A DNA stretch of 64,000 nt. Origin: Gammaproteobacteria bacterium UBA2679 (GTDB lineage: Bacteria; Pseudomonadota; Gammaproteobacteria; Pseudomonadales; Oleiphilaceae). This document shows positions 56,749-64,000 of the stretch, one piece after another. The first letter of the stretch is position 1. Each line of letters begins with the position of its first letter. The stretch covers positions 340,395 through 404,394 of the forward strand of contig DEMD01000011.1 in the NCBI GenBank assembly GCA_002354735.1, read 5' to 3'. The notes beneath the pieces are model-generated. The model was not told the origin of the DNA. It was given only the letters and a program-made list of their open reading frames with translations, and did no database searches. Both the position numbers and the translations under genes were made by a program.

Positions 56749-57768
56749 ATGCCCTACTTTCCTATTTTTCTGTCGCTTGTAATAGTGGTTCGAAACCATG
56801 TCGAAAGGATAGAAAGGATTCAGGAGGAGGCGGCAGAACTGCTGTCCTCCCTCGTGAGCGATTACGAGTTAATCTTTGTCGATAACGCATCTAATGACGA
56901 AAGCGTTGCCCTTTTGAAAAAGCTCACGGGAGAAAACGGCAAACCGAACCTTCAGGTATATGCTCTGACGAAAGAGGTCGATGCGGACACTGCCTCTTGG
57001 GTCGGGCTTGAAAACGCATTAGGCGATTTCGTAGCGGTAATCGATCCGTTGATTGATGACCTGGCGTTCCTTCCAGCAATGCTCGAAAAAGCGGTTGGAG
57101 GAATGGATGTCGTGTTCGCCAGCAACACGAAGAAGCAGCCTCAAAGTCTTGCCTATCGAACAGCCGATGCAGTGTTTAACACTTTATATAGATCGTTCAA
57201 CGGTATCCATTTAGCGAAAGAGGCGCCGCATTATCGCGTTCTAAGCAAGAGAGTGGTTAACTTCATTCTCCAACATCCTCGACCGGCAATGACTTATCGC
57301 CACTTGCCGGCTACTGGTGGCTTCGCGCGGATCAATCTCAGCTATAGCGCTGAGCCTAAAGCTGCCAGCAAGAAATACTTGGGCAGTAGCATAGATCGCG
57401 GTATGAGGATGCTTGTTTCCACTACTCATTTGCCGATGCGGCTTGTGACCTCACTCTCGCTTTTTGGTGCGGTAGCTAACCTGGTCTATTCCGTTTATGT
57501 GGTAGCTATCGCCCTCTTCAAGTCGGATGTAGCCACAGGCTGGGTCAGTCTTTCACTACAGCAATCCGGCATGTTTTTTCTCATCTCTCTCGTGCTTTTG
57601 GTCCTCGGCGAATACATCTTGCACATGGCCAGTCTTTCTAATGAAGGCCCGCTGTATCATGTCGGCCAGGAATTTACGAGTGCTCACATGACCCGTCGAG
57701 ATCGGTTGAACGTCGAAGAGGCTTCAGAAAGGCTGAGCTGGCACACAACGCCAGTCATTGAAGAGTGA
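56749..57768 (+). CDS. Membrane-anchored family 2 glycosyltransferase
   Basis: A 339-residue GT2 enzyme, first gene of the glycan cluster. The GT-A domain (about 1-225) opens with LSLVIVVRNHVERIERI, has the UDP-sugar Asp in FVDNASNDES (about 43-52) and a VIDPLIDD segment in the position of the DxD motif. Two helices (about 230-260 and 270-300) anchor it, as in the GtrB/DPM-like polyprenyl-phosphate glycosyltransferases. GAAAGG precedes the ATG. Base composition is AT-richer than the preceding chromosome. Donor and acceptor are unknown. Confidence 0.85.
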   Translation: MPYFPIFLSLVIVVRNHVERIERIQEEAAELLSSLVSDYELIFVDNASNDESVALLKKLTGENGKPNLQVYALTKEVDADTASWVGLENALGDFVAVIDPLIDDLAFLPAMLEKAVGGMDVVFASNTKKQPQSLAYRTADAVFNTLYRSFNGIHLAKEAPHYRVLSKRVVNFILQHPRPAMTYRHLPATGGFARINLSYSAEPKAASKKYLGSSIDRGMRMLVSTTHLPMRLVTSLSLFGAVANLVYSVYVVAIALFKSDVATGWVSLSLQQSGMFFLISLVLLVLGEYILHMASLSNEGPLYHVGQEFTSAHMTRRDRLNVEEASERLSWHTTPVIEE

Positions 57769-57772
57769 GCCG

Positions 57773-58924
57773 ATGATCAATGATGGAAGCTACGATGCAG
57801 TAGTTATAGGTGCCGGTTTTTATGGTACGGCGGTTGCCGTCTACCTTGCGAAGCAACGCGGTTTGAAGCGCATTCTTCTGGTGGAGCAGGCTTCAGCCAT
57901 ACTCACCAGGGCTTCCTATAACAACCAGGCGAGGGTTCACAACGGCTATCATTATCCTCGGAGCTACACCACTGCTTTTCGAAGTCGCGTCAATCTCCCA
58001 AAATTTGTTCAAGATTGGCCTCTTGCCGTCAGACAGGATTTCACAAAGCTCTACGCAATAGCTCGTCGCAATTCGAAAGTCACCTCAAAGCAGTTCGTGC
58101 GATTCTGCAAGGAGATTGGAGCCGATATTCGACCAGCTGAACGCTCCCTAGTGTCTTTGTTTGAACCTCGCTTGATAGAATCCGTGTTCGAGGTTGTCGA
58201 ATACGCTTTTAATTCTGAGCGTCTTGCCGATTGGGCCAGGACGGAACTCGCGGAGTGTGATATTGAAACCCGACTCAACACCCGTGTTATGGAGATTACT
58301 AAAGGCTCTTCATCGATCTTACAGGTGGCGCTCAGACACGAGGACGGTCAGCATCAGACGATTTGTACGCGGTACGTCTTCAACTGCACATATAGTGGAT
58401 TGAATCAGTTTGGAACAAGCTTCGCCGCGCCTCGGACGGGGCTGAAACATGAGATAACAGAAATGGCCTTGATGAAAGTGCCTGCTGTTCTCGAGAATGT
58501 CGGGATAACGGTGATGGATGGCCCGTTTTTCTCGATCATGCCCTTCCCTGCTCGTGATCTGCACACGCTTTCTCATGTCCGGTATACTCCACACACGAGT
58601 TGGCTGGATGAGCCCACGATTGATCCTTATGAACGATTGGCAAGCTATGCACGCGATACCCGCGTAGATCGAATGATGCGGGACGTCAGCAGGTATTTGC
58701 CAGCCATGTCGTCTGCAACCTACGAAGACTCTTTATTTGAGGTTAAAACAGTTTTGTTGAAGAACGAAGGAGACGATGGGAGACCCATCTTATTTGAGCG
58801 ACATCAGGATCTCCTTGGGTGTTACTCGATATTGGGCGGGAAGATCGACAATATTTATGACGTGCTCGAGAAGCTTGATCAGGAGCGGCTAGAGACAACT
58901 TCGCAGTTGATAGGTAGGACTTGA
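57773..58924 (+). CDS. FAD-dependent oxidoreductase (DAO-like) in a glycan cluster
   Basis: A 383-residue flavoprotein with an N-terminal Rossmann fold, DAVVIGAGFYGTAVAVYLA (about 7-25) carrying GxGxxG, and a following acidic strand end LLVEQ. The segment ARVHNGYHYPRSYTTAFRSR (about 53-72) is characteristic of NAD(P)/FAD oxidoreductases in polysaccharide loci. It begins 4 bp after the glycosyltransferase stop and overlaps the next gene (TGATG). The likely job is oxidation of a sugar or side-chain donor. The substrate is not predictable. Confidence 0.83.
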   Translation: MINDGSYDAVVIGAGFYGTAVAVYLAKQRGLKRILLVEQASAILTRASYNNQARVHNGYHYPRSYTTAFRSRVNLPKFVQDWPLAVRQDFTKLYAIARRNSKVTSKQFVRFCKEIGADIRPAERSLVSLFEPRLIESVFEVVEYAFNSERLADWARTELAECDIETRLNTRVMEITKGSSSILQVALRHEDGQHQTICTRYVFNCTYSGLNQFGTSFAAPRTGLKHEITEMALMKVPAVLENVGITVMDGPFFSIMPFPARDLHTLSHVRYTPHTSWLDEPTIDPYERLASYARDTRVDRMMRDVSRYLPAMSSATYEDSLFEVKTVLLKNEGDDGRPILFERHQDLLGCYSILGGKIDNIYDVLEKLDQERLETTSQLIGRT

Positions 58925-59712
58925 TGATGGACGCTCTCATCGGCTATTCGGGCTTCGTTGGCAGCACACTTTTGAAACAGAAAGCCTTCCAACATCAGTA
59001 TCGCTCAACCGATATCCATGAAATTGCCGGGAAGGCTTTCGATACTGTTGTGTGTGCCGGAGCGCCCGCACAGAAGTGGTTAGCCAACCGGGACCCAGAG
59101 AATGATAGGCAAAAGATTGATGAGCTGATAGCGCACCTCAGAACTATTAAGTGCCAGACGTTCATCCTCATCAGCACCGTGGACGTGTTTCAAAGGCCAA
59201 TTGGTGTTGATGAAGAGAGCATCGTCGAAGAATCTGGTCTTCACGCTTATGGGCTCAATCGCCGGCTGCTTGAGAAATTTGTTGAAGCAACGTTCTCAAA
59301 TCACATCATTGTGCGACTGCCAGGGCTGGTTGGTCCGGGATTGCGCAAGAACGTGATTTTTGACTTTCTGAACGAGAATAATCTGAATGCTATTGATAGC
59401 CGTGGCGTTTTTCAATTCTACCCCATGGTAAACCTCTGGTTTGACATCCAAAGTGCGCTTCAAGCCAACCTCAGGGTAGTCCATCTCACTGCAGAACCAA
59501 TCAGTGTGGCTGATGTTTCCTCACAAGGATTTGGCCGGCAGTTTGAACAGTCTTTTTCTGGCGATGCAGCCACTTACGACATGCGCAGTAAATACGCAGC
59601 GGTCTCTGGTGGCGCTGGTTCATACCAGTACAGCCGCAGAGAGACCATCCAGGCAATCAGAAGCTATGCCCAGAGCGAGCCGCTTTCACTTGATCATCAC
59701 GGAAAATCTTGA
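58924..59712 (+). CDS. NAD(P)-dependent sugar epimerase/dehydratase-like protein
   Basis: A 262-residue short-chain-dehydrogenase-like protein. It has an N-terminal nucleotide-binding loop ALIGYSGFVGSTLLKQ (about 4-19, GxxGxxG), an STVDVFQ strand and a YGLNRRLLEKFVE stretch (about 102-114) giving a Tyr/Arg in place of the usual YxxxK. It is shorter than full epimerases. The altered active site makes a reductase or a non-classical epimerase possible. Overlaps the stop of the flavoprotein gene and is followed directly by the isomerase gene. Confidence 0.75.
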   Translation: MMDALIGYSGFVGSTLLKQKAFQHQYRSTDIHEIAGKAFDTVVCAGAPAQKWLANRDPENDRQKIDELIAHLRTIKCQTFILISTVDVFQRPIGVDEESIVEESGLHAYGLNRRLLEKFVEATFSNHIIVRLPGLVGPGLRKNVIFDFLNENNLNAIDSRGVFQFYPMVNLWFDIQSALQANLRVVHLTAEPISVADVSSQGFGRQFEQSFSGDAATYDMRSKYAAVSGGAGSYQYSRRETIQAIRSYAQSEPLSLDHHGKS

Positions 59713-60546
59713 ATGAGGTTGTCAATTTCCAACATTGCTTGGGACCCACAGGAAGACGATATCATCGCGTCTCTTCTTACCAGGCATGATGTCGACGCTA
59801 TAGATGTGGCTCCAGGCAAGTACTTTCCCAATCCCTTTTCTGCGAGCGACAGCGAAATAAGCCGAATCAGGCAGTGGTGGGCAGAAAAAGGCATCGAAAT
59901 AGTAGGCATGCAGTCACTGCTGTTTGGTACCCAAGGCTTGAATCTCTTCGGTTCTCAGAGTTCGCAGTCGGAAATGCTCGCTCATTTGGATGCAATTTGC
60001 CGAATAGGAAGCGGGCTTGGTGCGCAGCACCTTGTGTTCGGTTCCCCGAAGAATCGTGATCGAGGTGCTTTGAGCGATGAAGAGGCCGCGGCTGTAGCAG
60101 TTCCTTTTTTTCGAAAGCTGGCTAAGATCGCGGAGGCGCACGGAGTCAGAGTCTGTCTTGAGCCGAACCCCACCTGCTATGGCGCAAATTTCATGGTTAA
60201 CTCTTCTGAGACGGCCCATATCGTCAGAGCTGTGAATCATCCCGCAATCAAGATGCAGTTCGACTCAGGGGCTCTGGCGATCAATTCAGAAGCAGCGGAA
60301 GACGTACTCTCCGCCAATGCAGATGTAATCGGTCATATTCATGCGAGCGAACCACAGCTCAAGCCCTTGGGGGACGGGAGTTCTGATTTAGCAGCGATGG
60401 CAGAGTCATTGAAGAAACATTTTCCGGACTCAGTCATAGCTATAGAAATGGTCGCCACCTCTGACGAGCCTCACGCCAACTCAATAGAAAGAGCGATCCA
60501 GACAGCCCTCCGGCATTTTCGCGCCGACTCACTCGTACAACGGTAA
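59713..60546 (+). CDS. Sugar phosphate isomerase/epimerase (xylose isomerase-like TIM barrel)
   Basis: A 277-residue AP-endonuclease/xylose-isomerase-like barrel. Metal-ligand candidates are Glu in VCLEPNPTCYGANF (about 139-152), Asp in KMQFDSGAL (about 177-185), His in GHIHASEPQ (about 206-214) and Glu in VIAIEMV near the end, the usual order for the family. The start ATG follows the previous stop directly. It probably interconverts a keto/aldo sugar or its phosphate to supply the glycosyltransferases in this cluster. The exact substrate is unknown. Confidence 0.82.
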   Translation: MRLSISNIAWDPQEDDIIASLLTRHDVDAIDVAPGKYFPNPFSASDSEISRIRQWWAEKGIEIVGMQSLLFGTQGLNLFGSQSSQSEMLAHLDAICRIGSGLGAQHLVFGSPKNRDRGALSDEEAAAVAVPFFRKLAKIAEAHGVRVCLEPNPTCYGANFMVNSSETAHIVRAVNHPAIKMQFDSGALAINSEAAEDVLSANADVIGHIHASEPQLKPLGDGSSDLAAMAESLKKHFPDSVIAIEMVATSDEPHANSIERAIQTALRHFRADSLVQR

Positions 60547-60552
60547 CATCTA

Positions 60553-60909
60553 ATGAAGTGGATACTCCTGATTGCTGGAATTCTTACGAATGCCTCAGCT
60601 AGCGTTCTGGTGAAAATGGCCATGTTGCCACCCAGACGATTTCCCTCGCTTTCTGATCCCATGACAGCGCTCACCAACTGGCCCTTCTGGCTAGGTCTCT
60701 TCCTCTACGGAGCTGCATTCCTGCTATATGCTGCCGCACTTGCAAAACTGCCTTTGAACGTGGTTCACCCTGTGCTGACCTCAGGAGCAGTCGCAACGGT
60801 TGCGCTACTCTCAGTGCTGATATTTCGAGAGCCGTTTCATTGGACAACAGCTGGCGGAATATTCTTTGTTATTGTTGGGGTGGTTTTAATTACGGTAAAA
60901 GTGTCATGA
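60553..60909 (+). CDS. Small EamA/SMR-family transporter, ArnE/ArnF-like
   Basis: A 118-residue membrane protein with four helices in the small multidrug-resistance layout, including a lead WILLIAGILTNASASVLVK (about 3-21), a second helix in FWLGLFLYGAAFLLYAAAL and LNVVHPVLTSGAVATVALL (about 75-93). Within a glycan cluster and coupled to a polyprenyl-type glycosyltransferase (ATGA overlap), the likely role is flipping a lipid-linked sugar, as ArnE/F do for undecaprenyl-phosphate-aminoarabinose. That function is inferred from context. Confidence 0.78.
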   Translation: MKWILLIAGILTNASASVLVKMAMLPPRRFPSLSDPMTALTNWPFWLGLFLYGAAFLLYAAALAKLPLNVVHPVLTSGAVATVALLSVLIFREPFHWTTAGGIFFVIVGVVLITVKVS

Positions 60910-61730
60910 CTACTAAAGGGAAGGAGTTGGAGGACATGCCTCTCGAGCAAAGCTACGCATGGGAGGTGCCATCCTACAACACAACGCTCTTGCAGCAGCG
61001 CAGCCATGATTGGTGTGTCGTAATACCAGTTATTAATGAAGGGAAGCGTATTCAGGATTTGCTTGGGCGAATGCTGGCACTTGGAGTTCCTGATTATGCC
61101 GACATCATAATTGCCGATGGTGGGAGCTCCGACGACTCTCTTCGAGAATCCATGCTATCAACTCACAGGGTTCGTGCCCTGCTTGTAAAGACTGGTCCCG
61201 GCAAGTTGAGCGCGCAATTACGCTGTGCTTATTCTTTTGCGCTCGAAGAAGGTTACCGAGGCGTTGTAACTATTGATGGCAACAATAAGGATGACCCCAA
61301 AGCGATACCAGAATTCATCAGAGAACTCGAGAATGGCACCGACTTTGTGCAAGGCTCACGCTATATACCTGGCGGTGTGGCCGAGCGGACACCACTGATT
61401 CGCGATATCGCGATTAGGCTAATACACGCTCCAATGCTTTCTCTTTTTTCTGGTTTTAGGTGGACAGATACTACCCAAGGGTTTCGAGCCTATAGCAGTA
61501 CCATCCTGCGAGACAGAAATATTGCACCGTTCCGAGGTGTTTTCAATTCCTACGAACTCTTAGCTTATCTTAGCTATAGGGTGCCCAAATGCGGATACAG
61601 CTGCAAAGAAGTACCTTCAACTCGCCGCTACCCTAAAGGTCCTGTCCCGACGAAAATCTCGAGTTTCAAAGGGAATCTTTTGGTATTACAGACGTTGGTG
61701 AATGCCTGTTTAGGTCGGTATAATCCTTGA
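60906..61730 (+). CDS. Family 2 glycosyltransferase, polyprenyl-phosphate type
   Basis: A 274-residue GT2 enzyme. WCVVIPVINEGKRIQDLL (about 37-54) opens the GT-A fold, IIADGGSSDDS (about 68-78) holds the nucleotide-binding Asp, and VTIDGNNKDDP (about 117-127) is the DxD-like segment. The RYIPGG and DTTQGFRAYSS blocks (about 150 and 190) are typical of dolichol/undecaprenyl-phosphate hexosyltransferases. It lacks C-terminal membrane helices, unlike the first cluster enzyme. The start at 60906 overlaps the transporter stop (ATGA). Confidence 0.87.
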   Translation: MTTKGKELEDMPLEQSYAWEVPSYNTTLLQQRSHDWCVVIPVINEGKRIQDLLGRMLALGVPDYADIIIADGGSSDDSLRESMLSTHRVRALLVKTGPGKLSAQLRCAYSFALEEGYRGVVTIDGNNKDDPKAIPEFIRELENGTDFVQGSRYIPGGVAERTPLIRDIAIRLIHAPMLSLFSGFRWTDTTQGFRAYSSTILRDRNIAPFRGVFNSYELLAYLSYRVPKCGYSCKEVPSTRRYPKGPVPTKISSFKGNLLVLQTLVNACLGRYNP

Positions 61731-61797
61731 AACAGTCGAAACGAGTTGTGACTCCTACGATCCTTCAATACTCCTCAACTTTATCAAAGGTACAACG

Positions 61798-62184
61798 ATG
61801 ATCCGATTAACAGTCACTATTGCATTTTTGATTCTAATCGTGTCAGCCTCAACAGCAGGGCACGCAGTAGATTCATTAACGGCAACTGACACGAAGATTG
61901 GGGAAGACGTTTGGACCGAAATAACTATGGAGGGACGAGGTCTAATTGTTAAAAATAACGAAGGCTCTCAGATACTCCAAGTCGATAAGTTTGGTGGCAT
62001 ATATATTAACGGACACCTATATATCAACAATAACAAGTTCGATGCAATGATGTTAGACAATGCAGTTAAGTTGTCGGAGAGTTCAAGGATCTTGACGCGT
62101 GCAACACTGCTAAACATCGCGCTAGCTATAGTCATATCGGTTGCCATCTCAGTGTTCGGTCGGAGAGCGACGAATAAATTATGA
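61798..62184 (+). CDS. Small secreted or anchored protein of unknown function
   Basis: A 128-residue protein with a signal peptide (about 1-24, AGHAV), a short beta-rich middle with repeated aromatic and hydrophobic strands (about 30-80, GIYINGHLYINNN) and one C-terminal hydrophobic helix (about 102-121) followed by a basic end. It is therefore probably anchored facing the periplasm. I do not recognise the family. It overlaps the next gene (ATGA), so it belongs to the glycan cluster. Strongly AT-rich. Confidence 0.6.
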   Translation: MIRLTVTIAFLILIVSASTAGHAVDSLTATDTKIGEDVWTEITMEGRGLIVKNNEGSQILQVDKFGGIYINGHLYINNNKFDAMMLDNAVKLSESSRILTRATLLNIALAIVISVAISVFGRRATNKL

Positions 62185-63560
62185 CTACTATAAGATCATA
62201 TGGTGTCATTTGGTCATGCTGCATAGTTTTAGCTGTCGCGGCACTTTATCCTGGCCTTCCGTCAAGCGATTATTTGTTCCAAAAAAGTCAGGCTTTTTCG
62301 GTTCTAACCAACTGGCACCCTGTATTACTGGCAGGCTTGGTACGGGCCTTTGACGATATTGGGTTAGCCAATGCTGATCAGGCCATCCATGCGTTGGGTG
62401 TATTTCTTTTTTATGCTTCTCTATTCTGGGCTTTAAAAAAACACCTCACAAATAATGTAAAGTTCATAGCTGCAATATTGCTGACATTTTCGTTCTACCC
62501 ATTTTGGTTCTTTTTAAAGCCGATATGGAAAGATGTTTACTTTGTCGCGTTCTTTATATTTTCATGTACAGCGCTAATGCGCATAGATGCTATAAATCTC
62601 AAGAACGCAAAGATGTTGTTTGTTTTTTTTGCCGCCAGCTTATTAGCTCTGCTGTCAAGACATAATGCTGCGGCCAGCATCATGGTGTGTATTTTGGTTT
62701 GGTGGGCGGTATTTCCGGCACCGGTTTCAAAAAAGCTTCCTTCGGTAAAGGCAGGGTCTTTTGTTCTAATATTTTTCACTGCCATTTATGGAGCAAAGTC
62801 GCTAATTGAGACATCTATGAGCGTTAAAAGTCCCGGCTCAATGATTAACTTCGTCTTGGCTTTCGATTCCTTCGGCTCCTTGTCAAAGCTAAATATGTCA
62901 CAGCGCCGTGCTATACTTCAAGAGTTCTACGACGACGATCCTGAGAAACTGTTGCGCGCGGTGGAGGGCTACAAGCATACAGCTCCTACCGATTACCTAT
63001 TTTGGGGGGTTGCCCCTGCATTGGAAGTAGACGAACAGCTCAACTCAACGCAGAATATTGACGTTTTCAAGGAAATGCTGGTAAAGCATCCTTCTGCAGT
63101 TTTTGATTTCAAAGCTGATTTGATTCTTCAGTCGCTAGGGATAACACGTTATGACTTTATCTGGACAGCTCCAACAGGTTCTAATGCACTCCCGTTCAAC
63201 CCGCTGCCAGAGTTATTGGAGTATTTTTGCCCATATGTCTGCTCATCAGAAGCTAATATCTATGGGGAGCTAAACTTTTACAACTTCGTGAACTATATCT
63301 TCGGTATGACTTTGGTCGCAGCTTCGGTTATGGCATTGCTGTTTTTCGTCAATCCGACCCACCCTGCTCTGAAGGTGGCAGTCACTTGGATGGGCTTCGG
63401 CGTCGCCTCTCTCGCTCCCTTCTTTTTACTCTCGCAAGGTGCCTTCTACCGGTACGAAGCTGCTGCCTTTGTTGCTCTATTTATAGCCGTTGTCGTTGCT
63501 ATTCTTGCGCTGATACCGGGCCCAAGGGTTGGTCGCACTAAATTAGCGTCATCAGACTAA
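62181..63560 (+). CDS. Large multi-helix membrane protein, possible GT-C-like transferase
   Basis: A 459-residue polytopic membrane protein with about nine to ten hydrophobic helices. A large periplasmic loop (about 205-365) contains DYLFWGVAPALEVDE and a C-x-x-x-C pair (FCPYVCSS). Short motifs after the first helix (YPGLPSSDY, NWHPVLLAG) and FWFFLKPIWKDVYF resemble membrane glycosyltransferase-like proteins of the DUF6020 type. In this cluster it is a candidate final transferase that moves a lipid-linked sugar onto an acceptor. That role is an inference; an O-antigen ligase-like or polymerase-like role is an alternative. Confidence 0.6.
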   Translation: MTTIRSYGVIWSCCIVLAVAALYPGLPSSDYLFQKSQAFSVLTNWHPVLLAGLVRAFDDIGLANADQAIHALGVFLFYASLFWALKKHLTNNVKFIAAILLTFSFYPFWFFLKPIWKDVYFVAFFIFSCTALMRIDAINLKNAKMLFVFFAASLLALLSRHNAAASIMVCILVWWAVFPAPVSKKLPSVKAGSFVLIFFTAIYGAKSLIETSMSVKSPGSMINFVLAFDSFGSLSKLNMSQRRAILQEFYDDDPEKLLRAVEGYKHTAPTDYLFWGVAPALEVDEQLNSTQNIDVFKEMLVKHPSAVFDFKADLILQSLGITRYDFIWTAPTGSNALPFNPLPELLEYFCPYVCSSEANIYGELNFYNFVNYIFGMTLVAASVMALLFFVNPTHPALKVAVTWMGFGVASLAPFFLLSQGAFYRYEAAAFVALFIAVVVAILALIPGPRVGRTKLASSD

Positions 63561-63589
63561 CCTGGTGATAACCACTACTCCGCTGGCTT

Positions 63590-63739
63590 CTAGTCTAGCC
63601 TTCGTGGATCGTAGTAGCAGTGGTAGCCGGAAGCGAACTTTATCGCGGCTAATTGCTTGAGGCGGGCTCGCAGAGACTTGTTGTCTCTGAGTTTCGCGGG
63701 ATCACAAAAGCCAGTGCGGGCAATGTCTAGACGGGATGG
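63590..63739 (-). pseudogene. Degenerate IS3-family transposase OrfB fragment
   Basis: On the minus strand an open frame without a start ends at TAG 63590-63592. It reads RLDIARTGFCDPAK then LRDNKSLRARLKQLAAIKFASGYHCYYDPRRLD, resembling the N-terminal region of IS3-family OrfB (LGLSRSxYY, DD-x-LR-x-RL-x-ELA-x-x-x-x-x-GYRR). It stops where the resemblance ends and is cut on its other side at the edge of the neighbouring insertion sequence. Probably a remnant of a second, older IS. Confidence 0.4.
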
Positions 63740-63765
63740 TGGAATGCCCCTGTCCGCTGGACCAG
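63740..63765. repeat. Possible terminal inverted repeat of the IS3-family element
   Basis: A 26-bp stretch starting TGGAATGCCCC and ending GGACCAG. It resembles the TGGACTGCCCCC-type ends of some IS3-family elements and lies 17 bp beyond the transposase stop. The other end is outside the window, so it cannot be compared. Confidence 0.35.
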
Positions 63766-63781
63766 TCGGTCGGTTAGGTTT

Positions 63782-64000
63782 TCATAGTTGCCGATGACCG
63801 AAGTAGGCCATTTCCGGCGTGATGTATCCCTGATTGCTGTGTGGCCGATTCTGATTGTAGCGCCGTCGCCACTGTTCGATTACGACCTGTGCCTCCATCA
63901 GACTTCCGAATAGCTCGGCGTTCAAGCATTCTTTTCGGAACGTCCCGTTAAAGCTTTCGTTGCTGCCGTTCTGCCATGGCTTTCCAGGCACGATTCTCAA
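63782..64000 (-). mobile_element. IS3-family transposase OrfB, C-terminal part (runs off the window)
   Basis: The last 72 residues of a DDE transposase/integrase core, continuing beyond base 64000 on the minus strand. [25 protein letters not shown] carries the catalytic Glu (in NESFNG) of the rve integrase core, followed by the family-typical [20 protein letters not shown]. The frame is intact here. Whether the whole element is functional cannot be judged from this window. Confidence 0.85.

Overview
The window looks like a chromosomal segment of a free-living, probably aquatic or marine gammaproteobacterium. The basis is a mid-to-high GC coding style with clear Shine-Dalgarno sites, three c-di-GMP signalling proteins (two with 7TMR-DISM sensors), large PAS hybrid histidine kinases, an NhaD-type and a CPA1-type cation/proton antiporter, a TRAP dicarboxylate-type transporter, modABC and soluble cytochrome c. 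No rRNA, tRNA or CRISPR array was seen, so the taxonomic call is an inference from gene content only.

Layout. (1) 1-4834: a partial DUF2391-type membrane protein, a 7TMR-DISM diguanylate cyclase and a divergent RsbRD-PAS-GGDEF-EAL protein. (2) 4975-17287: a seven-gene defence island in one tightly coupled operon, hsdM, a DUF1016/PDDEXK nuclease, hsdS, gajA-like, gajB-like, hsdR and a YgjP/DUF45 metallopeptidase. A complete Gabija-like pair (OLD/TOPRIM nuclease plus UvrD helicase) sits between the specificity and restriction subunits of a type I restriction-modification system, and all junctions overlap or abut. (3) 17288-23117: a perfect inverted repeat, a truncated Mfd-like translocase, a TPP-enzyme/TRIC-channel gene pair and an orphan tyrosine recombinase. 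(4) 23179-36458: a GAF/PAS hybrid kinase, two small membrane proteins divergent from an HxlR regulator, a BON protein, cytochrome c, gdhA, a 7TMR-DISM EAL protein, and an unusual 917-residue haem protein that looks like a fatty-acid alpha-dioxygenase fused to a catalase-like domain. (5) 36679-56229: a MalT-like LuxR regulator, a remnant of an ammonium transporter gene, a second hybrid kinase, a DUF4124 serine protease, nhaD, modABC, a universal stress protein, a TRAP transporter, a bestrophin-like membrane protein, two secreted hydrolases and a CPA1 antiporter. (6) 56232-63560: a broken dgkA, then an AT-richer surface-glycan cluster (two membrane-associated GT2 enzymes, FAD and NAD oxidoreductases, a sugar-phosphate isomerase/epimerase, a small EamA/SMR transporter and a large membrane protein). 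(7) 63590-64000: IS3-family transposase debris running off the end.

How the genes work together. The island at 4975-17287 would let type I methylation, type I restriction, a DUF1016 nuclease and Gabija be expressed from one transcript. Signalling genes are common (three c-di-GMP enzymes, two paralogous PAS hybrid kinases). The glycan cluster contains the parts of a lipid-linked sugar synthesis, flipping and transfer route. Three decayed genes or elements (amt tail, dgkA, IS3 transposase) and a truncated mfd copy suggest repeated rearrangement.
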